A stretch of DNA of 64,000 nucleotides from assembly GCF_030719215.1 (NCBI RefSeq), contig NZ_CP120984.1, positions 62,001 to 126,000 of the forward strand, written 5' to 3'. Position 1 is the stretch's first letter. The number at the start of each line of letters is the position of its first letter. Shown in pieces: positions 53,071 to 61,776 of this stretch. A program made the position numbers and the translations under genes. Source of the DNA: Streptomyces sp. Alt3 (GTDB taxonomy: Bacteria > Actinomycetota > Actinomycetes > Streptomycetales > Streptomycetaceae). The notes below the pieces were generated by a model. The model was given only the letters and a program-made list of their open reading frames with translations. It was not told where the DNA came from and made no database searches.

Positions 53071-53954
53071 CGGGCATGCCTTCCGGCGCCGGAAGGGTCC
53101 CACCGGAGCTGTTCGCCTCGTTCTGCGACGACGCCGCGGTGTTCCCACCCGGCGAGATACCGCTGGCCGAGGCGGTGCCCGCGCACCTGGGGCACGTCGC
53201 CGCCGCCCACGCGCCGCTCGTAGGGCCTCTCGTGGTTCCGCAAGCACGGCTGGCCGAGCTGGCGGAGCTGACGACCGCGTACGACGCGGAGTCCGTGGAG
53301 CTCTCGGTCACGGTGCCCTCACCCGAGGACGCGGCGCACGCGCGGGCCTCGGTCAGCGCGCTGCGGGCAGCTCGGCTGCGGTTCCTCGAGGTCGCCGTTC
53401 CCGACGGCATCCCCGCCGTGGAGATCGTGCCCCGGCTGGCCGCCGCCCTGTCGAACGCGGACGACGGCCCCCTGGTGACCGTGTACGTGGAGGTGCCGCG
53501 CGACGAACGCCGGGCCGAGCTGATCGCCTCGCTGGCGGACTCCCCGTACCTGGCGAAGTTCCGCACCGGCGGGACGCGGGCCGAGCTGTATCCCGACGAG
53601 CGGGAACTCGCGCGCGCCGTGCACCTCGCGGTGGGCGCCGGGGTCCCGTTCAAGGCGACGGCGGGGCTGCACCACGCGGTGCGCAACACCGATCCGCGGA
53701 CCCTGTTCGAGCAGCACGGTCACCTCAACCTGCTCACGGCCACCGGCGCCGCGCTCGACGGAGCCGGCGAAATGGAGATCGCCACAGTCCTGGCCGAACG
53801 CGACGCCGCCACGGTCGCCGGGCTCGTCCGCGCCCTGTCGCCCCAAGTCCGCAAGGCCTTCCGCTCTTTCGGTACCTGTTCTCTCGCCGAGCCGGTCGGT
53901 GAGCTCGCGGCTCTCGACCTGCTCGGCCCGGACCTGACCAAGGACCTCCTGTGA
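53067..53954 (+). CDS. Unknown protein of the homogentisate operon
   Basis: 295 residues. GTG 53067 overlaps the hmgA stop (GTGA), and its own stop overlaps fahA by 4 bases, so it is tightly coupled to both. The sequence alternates helices and strands like a TIM-barrel: VVPQARLAELAELT, LRFLEVAVP, LVTVYVEVPRDE, YLAKFRTGGTRAELYPDE, VPFKATAGLHHAVR and HGHLNLLTA. The conserved-looking KFRTGG and FKATAGLHHAVR segments hold Lys, Arg and His residues that could be catalytic. It is not a glutathione S-transferase-type isomerase. Its position between the dioxygenase and the hydrolase makes a maleylacetoacetate-isomerising role conceivable; that is inference. Confidence 0.8.
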   Translation: MTGMPSGAGRVPPELFASFCDDAAVFPPGEIPLAEAVPAHLGHVAAAHAPLVGPLVVPQARLAELAELTTAYDAESVELSVTVPSPEDAAHARASVSALRAARLRFLEVAVPDGIPAVEIVPRLAAALSNADDGPLVTVYVEVPRDERRAELIASLADSPYLAKFRTGGTRAELYPDERELARAVHLAVGAGVPFKATAGLHHAVRNTDPRTLFEQHGHLNLLTATGAALDGAGEMEIATVLAERDAATVAGLVRALSPQVRKAFRSFGTCSLAEPVGELAALDLLGPDLTKDLL

Positions 53955-55156
53955 CCGCATCCGCCACCGTCCGCCTCGACGTGCCCCGAGAAGACCTGTT
54001 CGGTATCCACAACCTGCCCTACGGGGTGTACTCGCTGCCCGGCCGCGACCCCCGGGTCGGCACCCGTTACGGCGAACACGTCGTCGACCTCGCGACGCTC
54101 CTGGGCGACGACGTGTTCGCGGGCCCGACGCTCAATCCGTTCATGGCCCAGGGCTACGACCGCTGGGTCCAGGTGCGATCCGCTGTCACCGCCGCGCTGA
54201 AGGAGGACGTACCCCGGGATGCGCTGCACCCCGCCGCCGACGTGACCCTTCATCTGCCGTTCGACGTGGCCGACTACGTCGACTTCTACGCGTCGGAGCA
54301 CCACGCCGCCAACCTCGGACGGCTGTTCCGCCCGGATAACCCCGAGCCGCTCATGCCGAACTGGAAGCACCTCCCGGTCGGCTACCACGGCCGGTCCGCC
54401 TCAATCGTCGTCTCCGGGACCGACATCATCCGCCCCGCCGGACAGCGCAAGGGCCCGAACGACCCGGCACCGGTCTTCGGACCGTCGGTACGCCTCGACA
54501 TCGAGGCCGAACTCGGCTTCGTGGTGGGCACCGGCAGCGCGCCCGGTGAGCCCGTCGCGGCCGGGCAGGCGGAGAAGCACCTCTTCGGCGTCGTCCTCTT
54601 CAACGACTGGTCCGCCCGGGACATCCAGGCATGGGAGTACGTGCCACTCGGGCCCAACCTGGGCAAATCGTTCGCTTCTACCGTCTCCCCCTGGGTCGTT
54701 CCGCTGCTGGCCCTGCAGGAAGCAAAGGTGCGCACCCCGGTCCAGGAACCGGAGGTCCTCCCCTACCTCGCGCTCGACGAGCCCTGGGGCCTGGACATCG
54801 GCCTGGAGGTCGAGTGGAACGGCCAGGTCGTCTCCCGGCCGCCGTACGCAGCCATGTACTGGTCGCCCGCGCAGATGCTGGCCCATCTCACGGTCAACGG
54901 AGCACCCACCCGCACCGGCGACCTGTTCGCCTCGGGCACCATCTCGGGGCCGGCCAAGGGGCAGCGCGGCGCCTTCATCGAGCTGACCTGGGGCGGGGCG
55001 GAGCCGGTGACGGTCGCCGGGGAACAGCGGACGTTCCTGGAAGACGGTGACGAGGTGGTGCTGAGCGCCACCGCTCCCGGAGCCGGCGGCACCCGCGTCG
55101 GCTTCGGTGAGGCGCGTGGGCGCGTCGTCGCCACGCGACACGGCCGGGAGATCTGA
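53951..55156 (+). CDS. fahA: Fumarylacetoacetase
   Basis: 401 residues from GTG 53951. It hydrolyses fumarylacetoacetate to fumarate and acetoacetate. The N-terminal SH3-like domain contains FGIHNLPYGVYSLPGRDPRV. The catalytic domain has YHGRSASIVVSG, a metal-binding Glu in DIEAELGFVVGTG, and LFNDWSARDIQAWEYVPLG followed by NLGKSFASTVSPWVVPL. All family blocks are intact. Its GTG overlaps the preceding gene by 4 bases. Confidence 0.9.
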   Translation: MTASATVRLDVPREDLFGIHNLPYGVYSLPGRDPRVGTRYGEHVVDLATLLGDDVFAGPTLNPFMAQGYDRWVQVRSAVTAALKEDVPRDALHPAADVTLHLPFDVADYVDFYASEHHAANLGRLFRPDNPEPLMPNWKHLPVGYHGRSASIVVSGTDIIRPAGQRKGPNDPAPVFGPSVRLDIEAELGFVVGTGSAPGEPVAAGQAEKHLFGVVLFNDWSARDIQAWEYVPLGPNLGKSFASTVSPWVVPLLALQEAKVRTPVQEPEVLPYLALDEPWGLDIGLEVEWNGQVVSRPPYAAMYWSPAQMLAHLTVNGAPTRTGDLFASGTISGPAKGQRGAFIELTWGGAEPVTVAGEQRTFLEDGDEVVLSATAPGAGGTRVGFGEARGRVVATRHGREI

Positions 55157-55908
55157 TGGACAAAGTGGTTCCCTCCGCCGCCGAGGCGGTTGAGGACATC
55201 GGTTCCGGAGCGACGTTGGCAGTGGGCGGCTTCGGCCTGTGCGGCATTCCCTCCGTGCTGATCGACGCCGTCCTCCGATCCGGCGCCGACCGGCTCCGGG
55301 TCGTCTCCAACAACGCCGGTGTCGACGACTGGGGACTCGGTCTCCTGCTCGCCGCAGGCCGGATCCGCCGCATTGTCGCCTCCTACGTGGGGGAGAACAA
55401 GGAGTTCGCCCGGCAGTATCTCGCCGGTGAACTGGAGGTCGAGCTCACGCCCCAGGGAACGCTGGCCGAACGGCTGCGTGCCGGCGGCTCAGGCATTCCC
55501 GCGTTCTTCACCGCCACCGGTGTCGGCACGCAGGTGGCCGAAGGCGGCCTGCCCTGGAAGTACGACAGCGCCGGTGACGTCGAGATCGCCTCACCGGTCA
55601 AGCAGACCCAGGAGTTCGACGGCGGCACCTACGTCCTCGAGCGCGCCGTCGTGGCGGACGCCGCACTGGTACGGGCCGCCCGCGGGGACCGGCACGGCAA
55701 CCTGGTCTTCGACAGGGCCGCCCGCAATTTCAACCCCCTGGCCGCCATGGCGGGCCGGATCTGCATCGCGGAGGTCGAGGAACTCGTCGAGCCCGGCGAA
55801 CTCGACCCCGACCACGTGCACTTGCCCGGCGTCTACGTACACCGTGTTGTCGCGCTGTCGTCCGAGCAGGCCGCTGACAAGCGGATCGAGAAGAGGACGG
55901 TGCGATGA
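55156..55908 (+). CDS. scoA: 3-oxoacid CoA-transferase subunit A
   Basis: 250 residues from ATG 55156, whose first base is the last base of the fahA stop. Alpha subunit of a succinyl-CoA:3-ketoacid CoA-transferase that activates the acetoacetate released by FahA. Motifs: VGGFGLCGIP near the N-terminus (oxyanion loop), VSNNAGVDDWGLGLLL and GGTYVLERAVVADAALVRA. The pairing with subunit B and fahA links the pathway to acetyl-CoA. Confidence 0.88.
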   Translation: MDKVVPSAAEAVEDIGSGATLAVGGFGLCGIPSVLIDAVLRSGADRLRVVSNNAGVDDWGLGLLLAAGRIRRIVASYVGENKEFARQYLAGELEVELTPQGTLAERLRAGGSGIPAFFTATGVGTQVAEGGLPWKYDSAGDVEIASPVKQTQEFDGGTYVLERAVVADAALVRAARGDRHGNLVFDRAARNFNPLAAMAGRICIAEVEELVEPGELDPDHVHLPGVYVHRVVALSSEQAADKRIEKRTVR

Positions 55909-56537
55909 GCTGGACCCGCGAGCAGATGGCGGCCCGTGCCGCAGCGGAACTGTCTGACGGTGACTACGTCAACCTCGGCATCGGTCTGCCCACGCTGGTG
56001 CCCAACCACATCCCGGCGGACGTGGAGCTGGTGCTCCAGTCCGAGAACGGCATCCTCGGCCTCGGCCCCTACCCGGCCGAGGACGAGGTCGATGCCGACC
56101 TGATCAACGCCGGCAAGGAGACCGTCACCGTCCGCGCCGGGGCCTCGTTCTTCGACTCCGCGACCAGCTTCGGCATGATCCGGGGCGGCAAGATCGACGC
56201 AGCGGTCCTGGGAGCCATGCAGGTATCGGCGAAGGGGGACATCGCGAACTGGATGATCCCCGGAAAGATGGTCAAGGGGATGGGCGGGGCGATGGACCTA
56301 GTGCACGGTGCCAGGAGGGTCATCGTCCTGATGGAGCACGTCGCTCGGGACGGGAGCTTCAAGATCGTCGAGGAGTGCTCCCTGCCCCTCACCGGAAAGC
56401 GGGCCGTGCAGCGGATCATCACGGACCTGTGCGTCCTGGACGTCACCACCGAGGGCCTGCGCCTGGTCGAACTGGCACCGAACGTCTCCGTCGGGGACGT
56501 CAGGGCCAGGACTCAGCCGGAGATCAGTTGCGGATAG
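55905..56537 (+). CDS. scoB: 3-oxoacid CoA-transferase subunit B
   Basis: 210 residues from ATG 55905, overlapping scoA by 4 bases. It carries the catalytic glutamate in LQSENGILGLGPYP, which forms the CoA thioester, plus NLGIGLPTLVPNHIP and MGGAMDLVHGARRVIVLMEH. Length and blocks are typical of the beta subunit, so the heterotetramer should be active. Last gene of the homogentisate operon. Confidence 0.88.
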   Translation: MSWTREQMAARAAAELSDGDYVNLGIGLPTLVPNHIPADVELVLQSENGILGLGPYPAEDEVDADLINAGKETVTVRAGASFFDSATSFGMIRGGKIDAAVLGAMQVSAKGDIANWMIPGKMVKGMGGAMDLVHGARRVIVLMEHVARDGSFKIVEECSLPLTGKRAVQRIITDLCVLDVTTEGLRLVELAPNVSVGDVRARTQPEISCG

Positions 56538-56731
56538 CGGAACCCGTACGACCGGACAGGTCCGAGCCGGGCGTTCAGACGTCGGCCTGCACGGCGTGGA
56601 CGGGCGACGCGGGCCGCAACCCGCACGGCGGGGACGGCGCACACCAGCCAAAACTTCCATCACAGCACGTACCGCCCGGGGACCGGTTCCGCCCAGCTGC
56701 GGACATCAGCTGATCTTCCCGGCCTTGGGGC

Positions 56732-56998
56732 GGTTACGGCATCATCAAGGCTGCCCAGCAGGCCACCGACGGCAGGCTCCGGATCACTGTCGGCACGCTC
56801 TACGGGGCGCTGGAACGGATGGAGCGGGCCGGGCTGGTGGCCGCCGGCCAGGAGGAGATCGTGGACGGGTGGGCGCGGCGCTACTTCCGGCTAACCGAGG
56901 ACGGCACCGAGGCGCTCGGCCAAGAGGCGCTGCGGATACAGCAGGCGGCGGCCGTCGTCATCGGACGGGCGCGGGATGCCGGAGCGGCATCAGCGTGA
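56732..56998 (+). pseudogene. PadR-family regulator lacking its N-terminus
   Basis: A frame beginning GYGIIKAAQQATDGRLRIT shows the PadR winged helix (VGTLYGALERMERAGLVAAG, RRYFRLTEDGTEAL) and stops at 56996-56998. The first 20-25 residues expected before GYGI are missing because upstream sequence is in another frame. The stop overlaps a GTG start of a membrane protein, as in normal PadR-membrane protein pairs. Confidence 0.65.
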
Positions 56999-57490
56999 AC
57001 CGTCTGCTGCTCGCTGCCTCTCCCAAGTCCTACCGTTCCCGGCAGGGCAACGAGTTGTTGGCCTGCCGGACCGAGGCGTATCCCGGCCGTTCCTGGCCGC
57101 CGCCGCGGGAAGTAGCCGCCTTGGTGCGCGCCGAGGTGCAGGCCCATGCCCGCGCCACCGTTGACGACACCACTCGGCCGTGGTGGCTGGACGGCGTCCA
57201 ACTGGCCGCCCTGACCCTCGCCGCGCTGGCGCTGGCGCTGGTTCCGTACTTGCAGAATGTGTGGCGCTGCGCATCGACCCCGGACAGCACGCCATCGCCT
57301 TCCACTTCTCCAGCTGGTATCCGTGGGCCGGAGGTCCCACGCGGATACGACTGCTGCCCTACGGGCTGCTCCCGCTGGGCTGCCTGATCGCTCTACTTCG
57401 TGGCAGAGCGTGGATCACCCTGCCGGCCGCAACAGCCATGATCTGGGCTGGCGCTACTTCCCACGGCCGCACGCACTCCCGCAGGAACGG
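56995..57490 (+). pseudogene. PadR-associated membrane protein, frameshifted
   Basis: It starts at GTG 56995 (VNRLLLAASPKSYRSRQGNELL) with GVQLAALTLAALALALVPYL as a membrane helix. At about 57260 the frame breaks (WRCASTPD), and the family sequence resumes in another frame (LRIDPGQHAIAFHFSSWYPW, RLLPYGLLPLGCLIALL, TAMIWAGAT) to about 57470. The gene pair with PadR is therefore doubly damaged. Confidence 0.6.
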
Positions 57491-57649
57491 TTCCAGCCGA
57501 AGATGTCCGTCACCGGTCGAAGACCTGAAGGGCTTCGAGGCAGGAGACGACCCATCACGCCTCCTCCTCGTCCTCCAGCCCGCCACCGCGAGTGCCACTG
57601 CGGTGACAGCGCTCATCACGTCATCACGTCCTGGAAGGGACAGCACCGC

Positions 57650-57960
57650 TCGGTCAGCGGGCATGAGGGCCTGTACGAAATGCAGGAGATCGTCAACGCG
57701 ATCCTGTACCAGGCCTGGGTGGGCTGCCAGTGGCGCTACCTGCCGCACGACTCCCGCCGCACACCGCGGTGTACTACTACTACGGCAAGTGGCGCGACGA
57801 CAATACCGACCAGGTGACCCATGACCTGCTGCGTTGGCCGGTGCGCGAGGACCGCGGCCGGAGCGAGGACCCGTCGACGATCGTGATGGACACCCAGACC
57901 GTGCACGCCTCGGTCGATCACCATGCTGCCGGTTCGACGCTCGGGAGCCAGCGCCTGTGA
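57650..57960 (+). pseudogene. IS5-family transposase fragment
   Basis: MQEIVNAILYQAWVGCQWRYLPHD is continued in a second frame by PPHTAVYYYYGKWRDDN and DPSTIVMDTQTVHASVD, the N-terminal domain and first Asp of an IS5 transposase. There is a frameshift near 57745 and no second or third catalytic residue. Confidence 0.7.
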
Positions 57961-58269
57961 CTGGCGAGGCGCCGGTGCGAAGGCGTTGAAGGACCCGGTC
58001 GGATACCCCGGTGCAGTTGCCGATGCCGTGGCGCCCGGCGGGGTTCAGTCATCATCCGGCTGTGCTCGGCGTCCGCCGGCCAACTGTCCTGCGTTGATTG
58101 CTGCAGGGCCTCTGGTTACTGATCAGCCAGCAGATCCGGCGCCCGGGGCGCGGGGACAAGCACAGGAGGAACCTCGCTACCTGCAGCGTGGAGGGCTGCC
58201 AGGGCTGTCCCGGCGAGCGGGACGCCACACTTCGCCAGACGCAGCGGCATCATCGACTCAACGGACGCC
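57961..58269. other. No convincing gene
   Basis: GC-rich sequence with scattered short frames between the IS5 fragment and the DUF2637 remnant. I see no family motif, RNA gene or clear repeat. Confidence 0.4.
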
Positions 58270-58460
58270 TCGCGGCGCCAGTTGCGGCCGAAGCACGCCT
58301 AAAAGCGCGCCTTGTCGGACGCCCTCCATGTGCTTGTCGGCCGTGATGTCCGCGATCCGGCCCACGGCGTGCCACGCCGCCTCGACGGCGACGACGAACA
58401 GGATCGGGATCGCCGCGTGCATCCCGGTACCCAGCGGGTCGGCAGGTTCGCCGGATCTGG
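58270..58460 (-). pseudogene. DUF2637-like plasmid/AICE membrane protein fragment
   Basis: The minus strand reads GTGMHAAIPILFVVAVEAAWHAVGRIADITADKHMEGVR, of which AIPILFVVAVEAAW is a membrane helix; this is the middle of the DUF2637 family of Streptomyces plasmids and integrative elements (quoted in shorter form: HAAIPILFVVAVEAAWHAV). Both ends are missing. Confidence 0.5.
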
Positions 58461-58656
58461 TTCACAGCTGTGGAGCACCATCTTTCCGGCGAAATTCATT
58501 TATGACGCAAAAGCGAACGACTGGAAGGGGCCACAGGCGGTCGAAGTCGGTGGTGCCGGGGTGATCGGATGCGGCATCAGCTGCGGGGCCGCCAGTCGGC
58601 CGCACAGCCATTTTTGTCGCTCCAGGCACTCTGCCTTCGATGCGCGGGGCTGCGCC

Positions 58657-58674
58657 ATTACGCGGTAATAACGC
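58657..58674. promoter_or_regulatory. parS-like site 1, upstream of parA
   Basis: ATTACGCGGTAATAACGC contains the inverted arms ATTAC and GTAAT around GCG. It matches 16 of 18 bases at 60770-60787. It lies 77 bp before the parA start. Confidence 0.5.
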
Positions 58675-58708
58675 ACTACTGATGCCACCTCAGGGCATTA
58701 ACTAACGT

Positions 58709-58738
58709 GTCAATGATGAAGTTGATCTATGACGTTAG
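58709..58738. promoter_or_regulatory. Inverted repeat in the parA leader
   Basis: ACTAACGT (about 58701-58708) and ACGTTAGT (about 58732-58739) face each other across about 23 bases, just before the parA ATG. This suits autorepression by the ParA N-terminal DNA-binding domain. Confidence 0.4.
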
Positions 58739-58750
58739 TAAGGTATCCCC

Positions 58751-59995
58751 ATGACTTCGTCTGACGCAGGCGACCGCGAGAAGGTCGTTTCCAAGCTGCC
58801 CCCCGCCCTGCAGCAGGACCTGAAGGTCCGTGCTGCACAACACGGCACCGACATCCAGCATGCTGTCGAAGCCGGCATCACTGCGTGGCGCCGCCTCGGA
58901 GCGAACCTCCCCGCCGCCGACACAGGAGGAGCGAAGCCGTTCGCGACCTTCCTCCCGCCAGGCCACTGGGACGAGTTCCGCGAGGACTGCACCGCCCGCA
59001 GTGTCTCGCTCATCCAAGGACTGACGCAGTCCGTACTGTTCTGGCTCGACACCAACCCCGCCCCCGGCGTCGTCCGGCCAGAACACCCCAAGCGGATCAT
59101 CATCTGCAACCAGAAGGGCGGCGTAGGCAAGACCGCGCTCGCCGCTGGTGTCGGCGAAGCCTTTGCGGAGGACAGCGACCAGCTGCACCCCGTGCGCATC
59201 TCCAAGCACTTCGCCGCCGCCCTCCTCGAGCCCGACAAGGAACCGGCCTCCCCCCTCGACTACGAGGACCTCCCCGGGCTCGGACTCCGCGCCCTCCTCG
59301 TCGACTTCGACCCCCAGTGCCACCTCACCAACCAGCTCGGTCACGACCCACTGCCCATCGAGGGCGACTCCCTCACCAAGCACATGGCCGGCGAGGCCAA
59401 GGGCGACCTCAAAGACCTCATCGTCCCCATCGAGGACCCACGCTTCGGCAACAGACTGCATCTGTTGCCCGCGTGCACCGACGCGTTCCTCCTCGACGTG
59501 AAGCTCTCCAGCGTCCGCGCCCGCGAAGCAGCCCTCGAACGCGTCCTCGGAACGATCGAAGGCGACTACGACGTCATCATCATCGACTGCCCCCCGAGCC
59601 TCGGCCTCAGCATGGACGCCGCCGCCTACTACGGACGCCGCCGCGACGGCGAAGCCCCCGGCAACTCCGGCATCCTCATCATCGTCCAGGCCGAAGACAG
59701 CTCCGCCGACGCGTACGGACTCCTCACCAACCAGATCGAGGACCTCCGCGCCGACATGCACCTCGAACTCGACTACCTCGGCATCGTCGTCAACCACTAC
59801 GACGCCCGCCGCGGCTACATCGCCACCTCCTCCCTCCAGTCATGGATTGACATAAAGGATCCGCGGGTCGTCGGCGTCATCGGGGACCTCAAGGAGCAGA
59901 AGGAAGCCGTCCGCGTGAAGCGTCCCCTCCTCGCCTACGCTCCCCGCTGCGACCAGGCCGTCGGCATGCGCGCACTCACCAGGGAGATCTCATGA
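58751..59995 (+). CDS. parA: Plasmid-type partition ATPase ParA with N-terminal DNA-binding domain
   Basis: 414 residues from ATG 58751. Residues about 10-55 (KVVSKLPPALQQDLKVRAAQ, then TDIQHAVEAGITAWRRL) look like a ribbon-helix-helix region, and a second helical segment follows. The deviant Walker A NQKGGVGKT covers residues 120-128. Walker A-prime is LLVDFDPQCHLTNQLG, and Walker B is DVIIIDCPPSLGLSMDAAAY. The class with an N-terminal DNA-binding extension usually represses its own promoter. It overlaps parB by 4 bases. Confidence 0.9.
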   Translation: MTSSDAGDREKVVSKLPPALQQDLKVRAAQHGTDIQHAVEAGITAWRRLGANLPAADTGGAKPFATFLPPGHWDEFREDCTARSVSLIQGLTQSVLFWLDTNPAPGVVRPEHPKRIIICNQKGGVGKTALAAGVGEAFAEDSDQLHPVRISKHFAAALLEPDKEPASPLDYEDLPGLGLRALLVDFDPQCHLTNQLGHDPLPIEGDSLTKHMAGEAKGDLKDLIVPIEDPRFGNRLHLLPACTDAFLLDVKLSSVRAREAALERVLGTIEGDYDVIIIDCPPSLGLSMDAAAYYGRRRDGEAPGNSGILIIVQAEDSSADAYGLLTNQIEDLRADMHLELDYLGIVVNHYDARRGYIATSSLQSWIDIKDPRVVGVIGDLKEQKEAVRVKRPLLAYAPRCDQAVGMRALTREIS

Positions 59996-61113
59996 GCAAG
60001 GCAGATACCCTGCGCGCAAGCGCGTCCTTCGGCCAAGCTAGGGGAGGCATCAGCGCCCGCCGCGCCGCAATCGAAGCCGCCGCCGCTGCCCCCACCGACG
60101 GCGCTCCCCCGCCACTGAAGCTCCCCGTCGACGTCATCAGCCTGAACCCCGACAACCCTCGGGAGGACTTGGGTGACCTGACCGACCTCGGAGCAAGCCT
60201 CCGAGACCACAAGCAGAAGACCGCCATCAGCATTATGAGCCGGTTCGCCTACCTGGAGGGCAACCCTGGTCGGGCGAACGACCTCGAGGACGGAACCAAG
60301 TACGTCGTCATCGACGGCAACTCGCGCCTCGCCGCTGCCCGCGAAGCAGGCCTCACCCAGATCAAGGTGATGCTCGACGACGAGCTCGGCAGCAACCCCG
60401 ACGAGATTCTCGAATCCGCCTTCGTCGCCAACGTCCACCGTCAGGACCTCGACCCCCTCGACGAAGCCAAGGTCCTCCAAAGGCTCCTTGAGATCCACAA
60501 GACCCAGGACGCTCTCGCCGCCCGGCTCCACCGGTCACAGGGATGGGTGTCACAGCGCCTCGCACTTCTCGGCCTGACGCCGGAGCTGAAAGAGAAGCTG
60601 CAGACTGGTAAGGAGTCCGCAGCACTGCTGCGGCGTGTAGGGAAGAAGAAGCCCGAAGAGCAAGAGGAACACCTTCGCCGTCTGAAGGAGAAGGAGAAAA
60701 AGACCCCACAGAGGGGCGCAGCCCCGAAGCCTGCAGCCATCCCTGCCCCCACTCCCCCAGCTCAGGATTATTACGCCGTAATGACGCCCGCCCCGGACGG
60801 CGATCAAGGAGTGGACGGTCCGGATGCTGCAAGCAAGGCTGGCAAGCCCTCAAACGCGAGGCCCGCTCCCCGCGAAAATGACAACACTTCTCCCCCCTCG
60901 CAGCCCCGGCAGCAGGGCGAAGCGCTCATGGACGCCGCGTTCGATCAACTCGACGACGAGCAGCGAAGTGCCTTCATCCTCCGCTACTTCCGGCGCAGCA
61001 CGGGGATCAAGGCGGTCACGGCCGACATGCGGGGGACCCTTCCTGCCGAGGCACGAAGCTCACTCGCAGACATCCTCCAGCAGGTTGCCGCAGGCCTGCG
61101 CGTAGACGAATAG
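59992..61113 (+). CDS. parB: ParB-family partition protein
   Basis: 373 residues from ATG 59992. The N-terminal ParB/Srx nuclease-like domain spans residues about 40-150 (VDVISLNPDNPREDLGDLTDL, YVVIDGNSRLAAAREAGL, SAFVANVHRQDLDPLDEAKV). The GxxRR-type CTPase box is not canonical (GNSRLAAA). The HTH follows (QDALAARLHRSQGWVSQRLALL). A long Pro-rich linker and a C-terminal dimerisation helix (LDDEQRSAFILRYFRRSTGI) complete it. A second parS-like site lies within the linker-coding region. A strong hairpin follows the stop. Confidence 0.88.
   Translation: MSKADTLRASASFGQARGGISARRAAIEAAAAAPTDGAPPPLKLPVDVISLNPDNPREDLGDLTDLGASLRDHKQKTAISIMSRFAYLEGNPGRANDLEDGTKYVVIDGNSRLAAAREAGLTQIKVMLDDELGSNPDEILESAFVANVHRQDLDPLDEAKVLQRLLEIHKTQDALAARLHRSQGWVSQRLALLGLTPELKEKLQTGKESAALLRRVGKKKPEEQEEHLRRLKEKEKKTPQRGAAPKPAAIPAPTPPAQDYYAVMTPAPDGDQGVDGPDAASKAGKPSNARPAPRENDNTSPPSQPRQQGEALMDAAFDQLDDEQRSAFILRYFRRSTGIKAVTADMRGTLPAEARSSLADILQQVAAGLRVDE
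60770..60787. promoter_or_regulatory. parS-like site 2, inside parB
   Basis: ATTACGCCGTAATGACGC has a perfect ATTACG-C-CGTAAT palindrome and differs from the site before parA at 2 of 18 positions. It falls in the poorly conserved linker region of parB, where a centromere site could be tolerated. Confidence 0.5.
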
Positions 61114-61148
61114 CGTCTGCAAGTTGGGGAGCACTCCCCCACCGTGAC

Positions 61149-61189
61149 GCAGATGGCCGGCTCCACATCGGTGGATGCCGGCCATCTGC
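61149..61189 (+). terminator. Terminator after parB
   Basis: GCAGATGGCCGGC (61149-61161) and GCCGGCCATCTGC (61177-61189) form a perfect 13-bp stem with a 15-base loop, 35 bases after the stop codon. Confidence 0.75.
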
Positions 61190-61215
61190 ATCGACTGGTA
61201 AGCACCTCTGAGAGT

Positions 61216-61741
61216 CGCTGTGGCCCCCTGGATCCGCTCGGTCAGACAAGTCGCTGCTGAGATTCAGGGCCTTCGCCTCGCACCACTCCCGCAGACCCGG
61301 ATGCTGACCGTAGACCGCATCCGCGGCCACCTACGCGAATGGAGCACCGGCCGCAGCGCAGGGCCACCACTCAGCGCCCAGTTCCAGCTTGGAGGCGAAG
61401 CCCGTCTCATCCAGGACCAGCACCGCGCCGGCCTCGCCCAGGCGCTCGACCACGTATGACAGCACCACATCGCAGACCCCGTCCGCATCCCAGCGAGCGG
61501 CCCCCAGTAGCCGCTGCATCGACCAAGGCCTCGAAGCACTGGCCTGCTCTGCCAACTGCCACCCGTTCTTGCGCGGTACGTCAGCCAGCAGCTCCCTTAC
61601 ATAAGCGACCGCCGTCGCCCGCGGCTCCGACCGCTCGAAACACCCAGCACCGCGCGGCCCCAGACCAGCCAGCTCCGCACCCCACAGCTCCACCTGATCC
61701 GAAGTCACCACACGACGATCATTGCAGGCAGGATGAGCCAT
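61216..61741 (-). pseudogene. IS701-family transposase remnant (N-terminal part with internal deletion)
   Basis: Reading from 61741: LWGAELAGLGPRGAGCFERS, YVRELLADVPRKNGWQLAEQ, VQRLLG-like MQRLLGAARWDADGVCDVV, then VLVLDETGFASKLEL with the first catalytic Asp. After about 61330 another frame carries AADAVYGQHPGLREWCEA, a block normally much further along, so an internal part is deleted. The C-terminal half is absent. Confidence 0.75.
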
Positions 61742-61776
61742 GCGGCGAGTGCCGCCGCAGCACCAGGGAGACCCGC

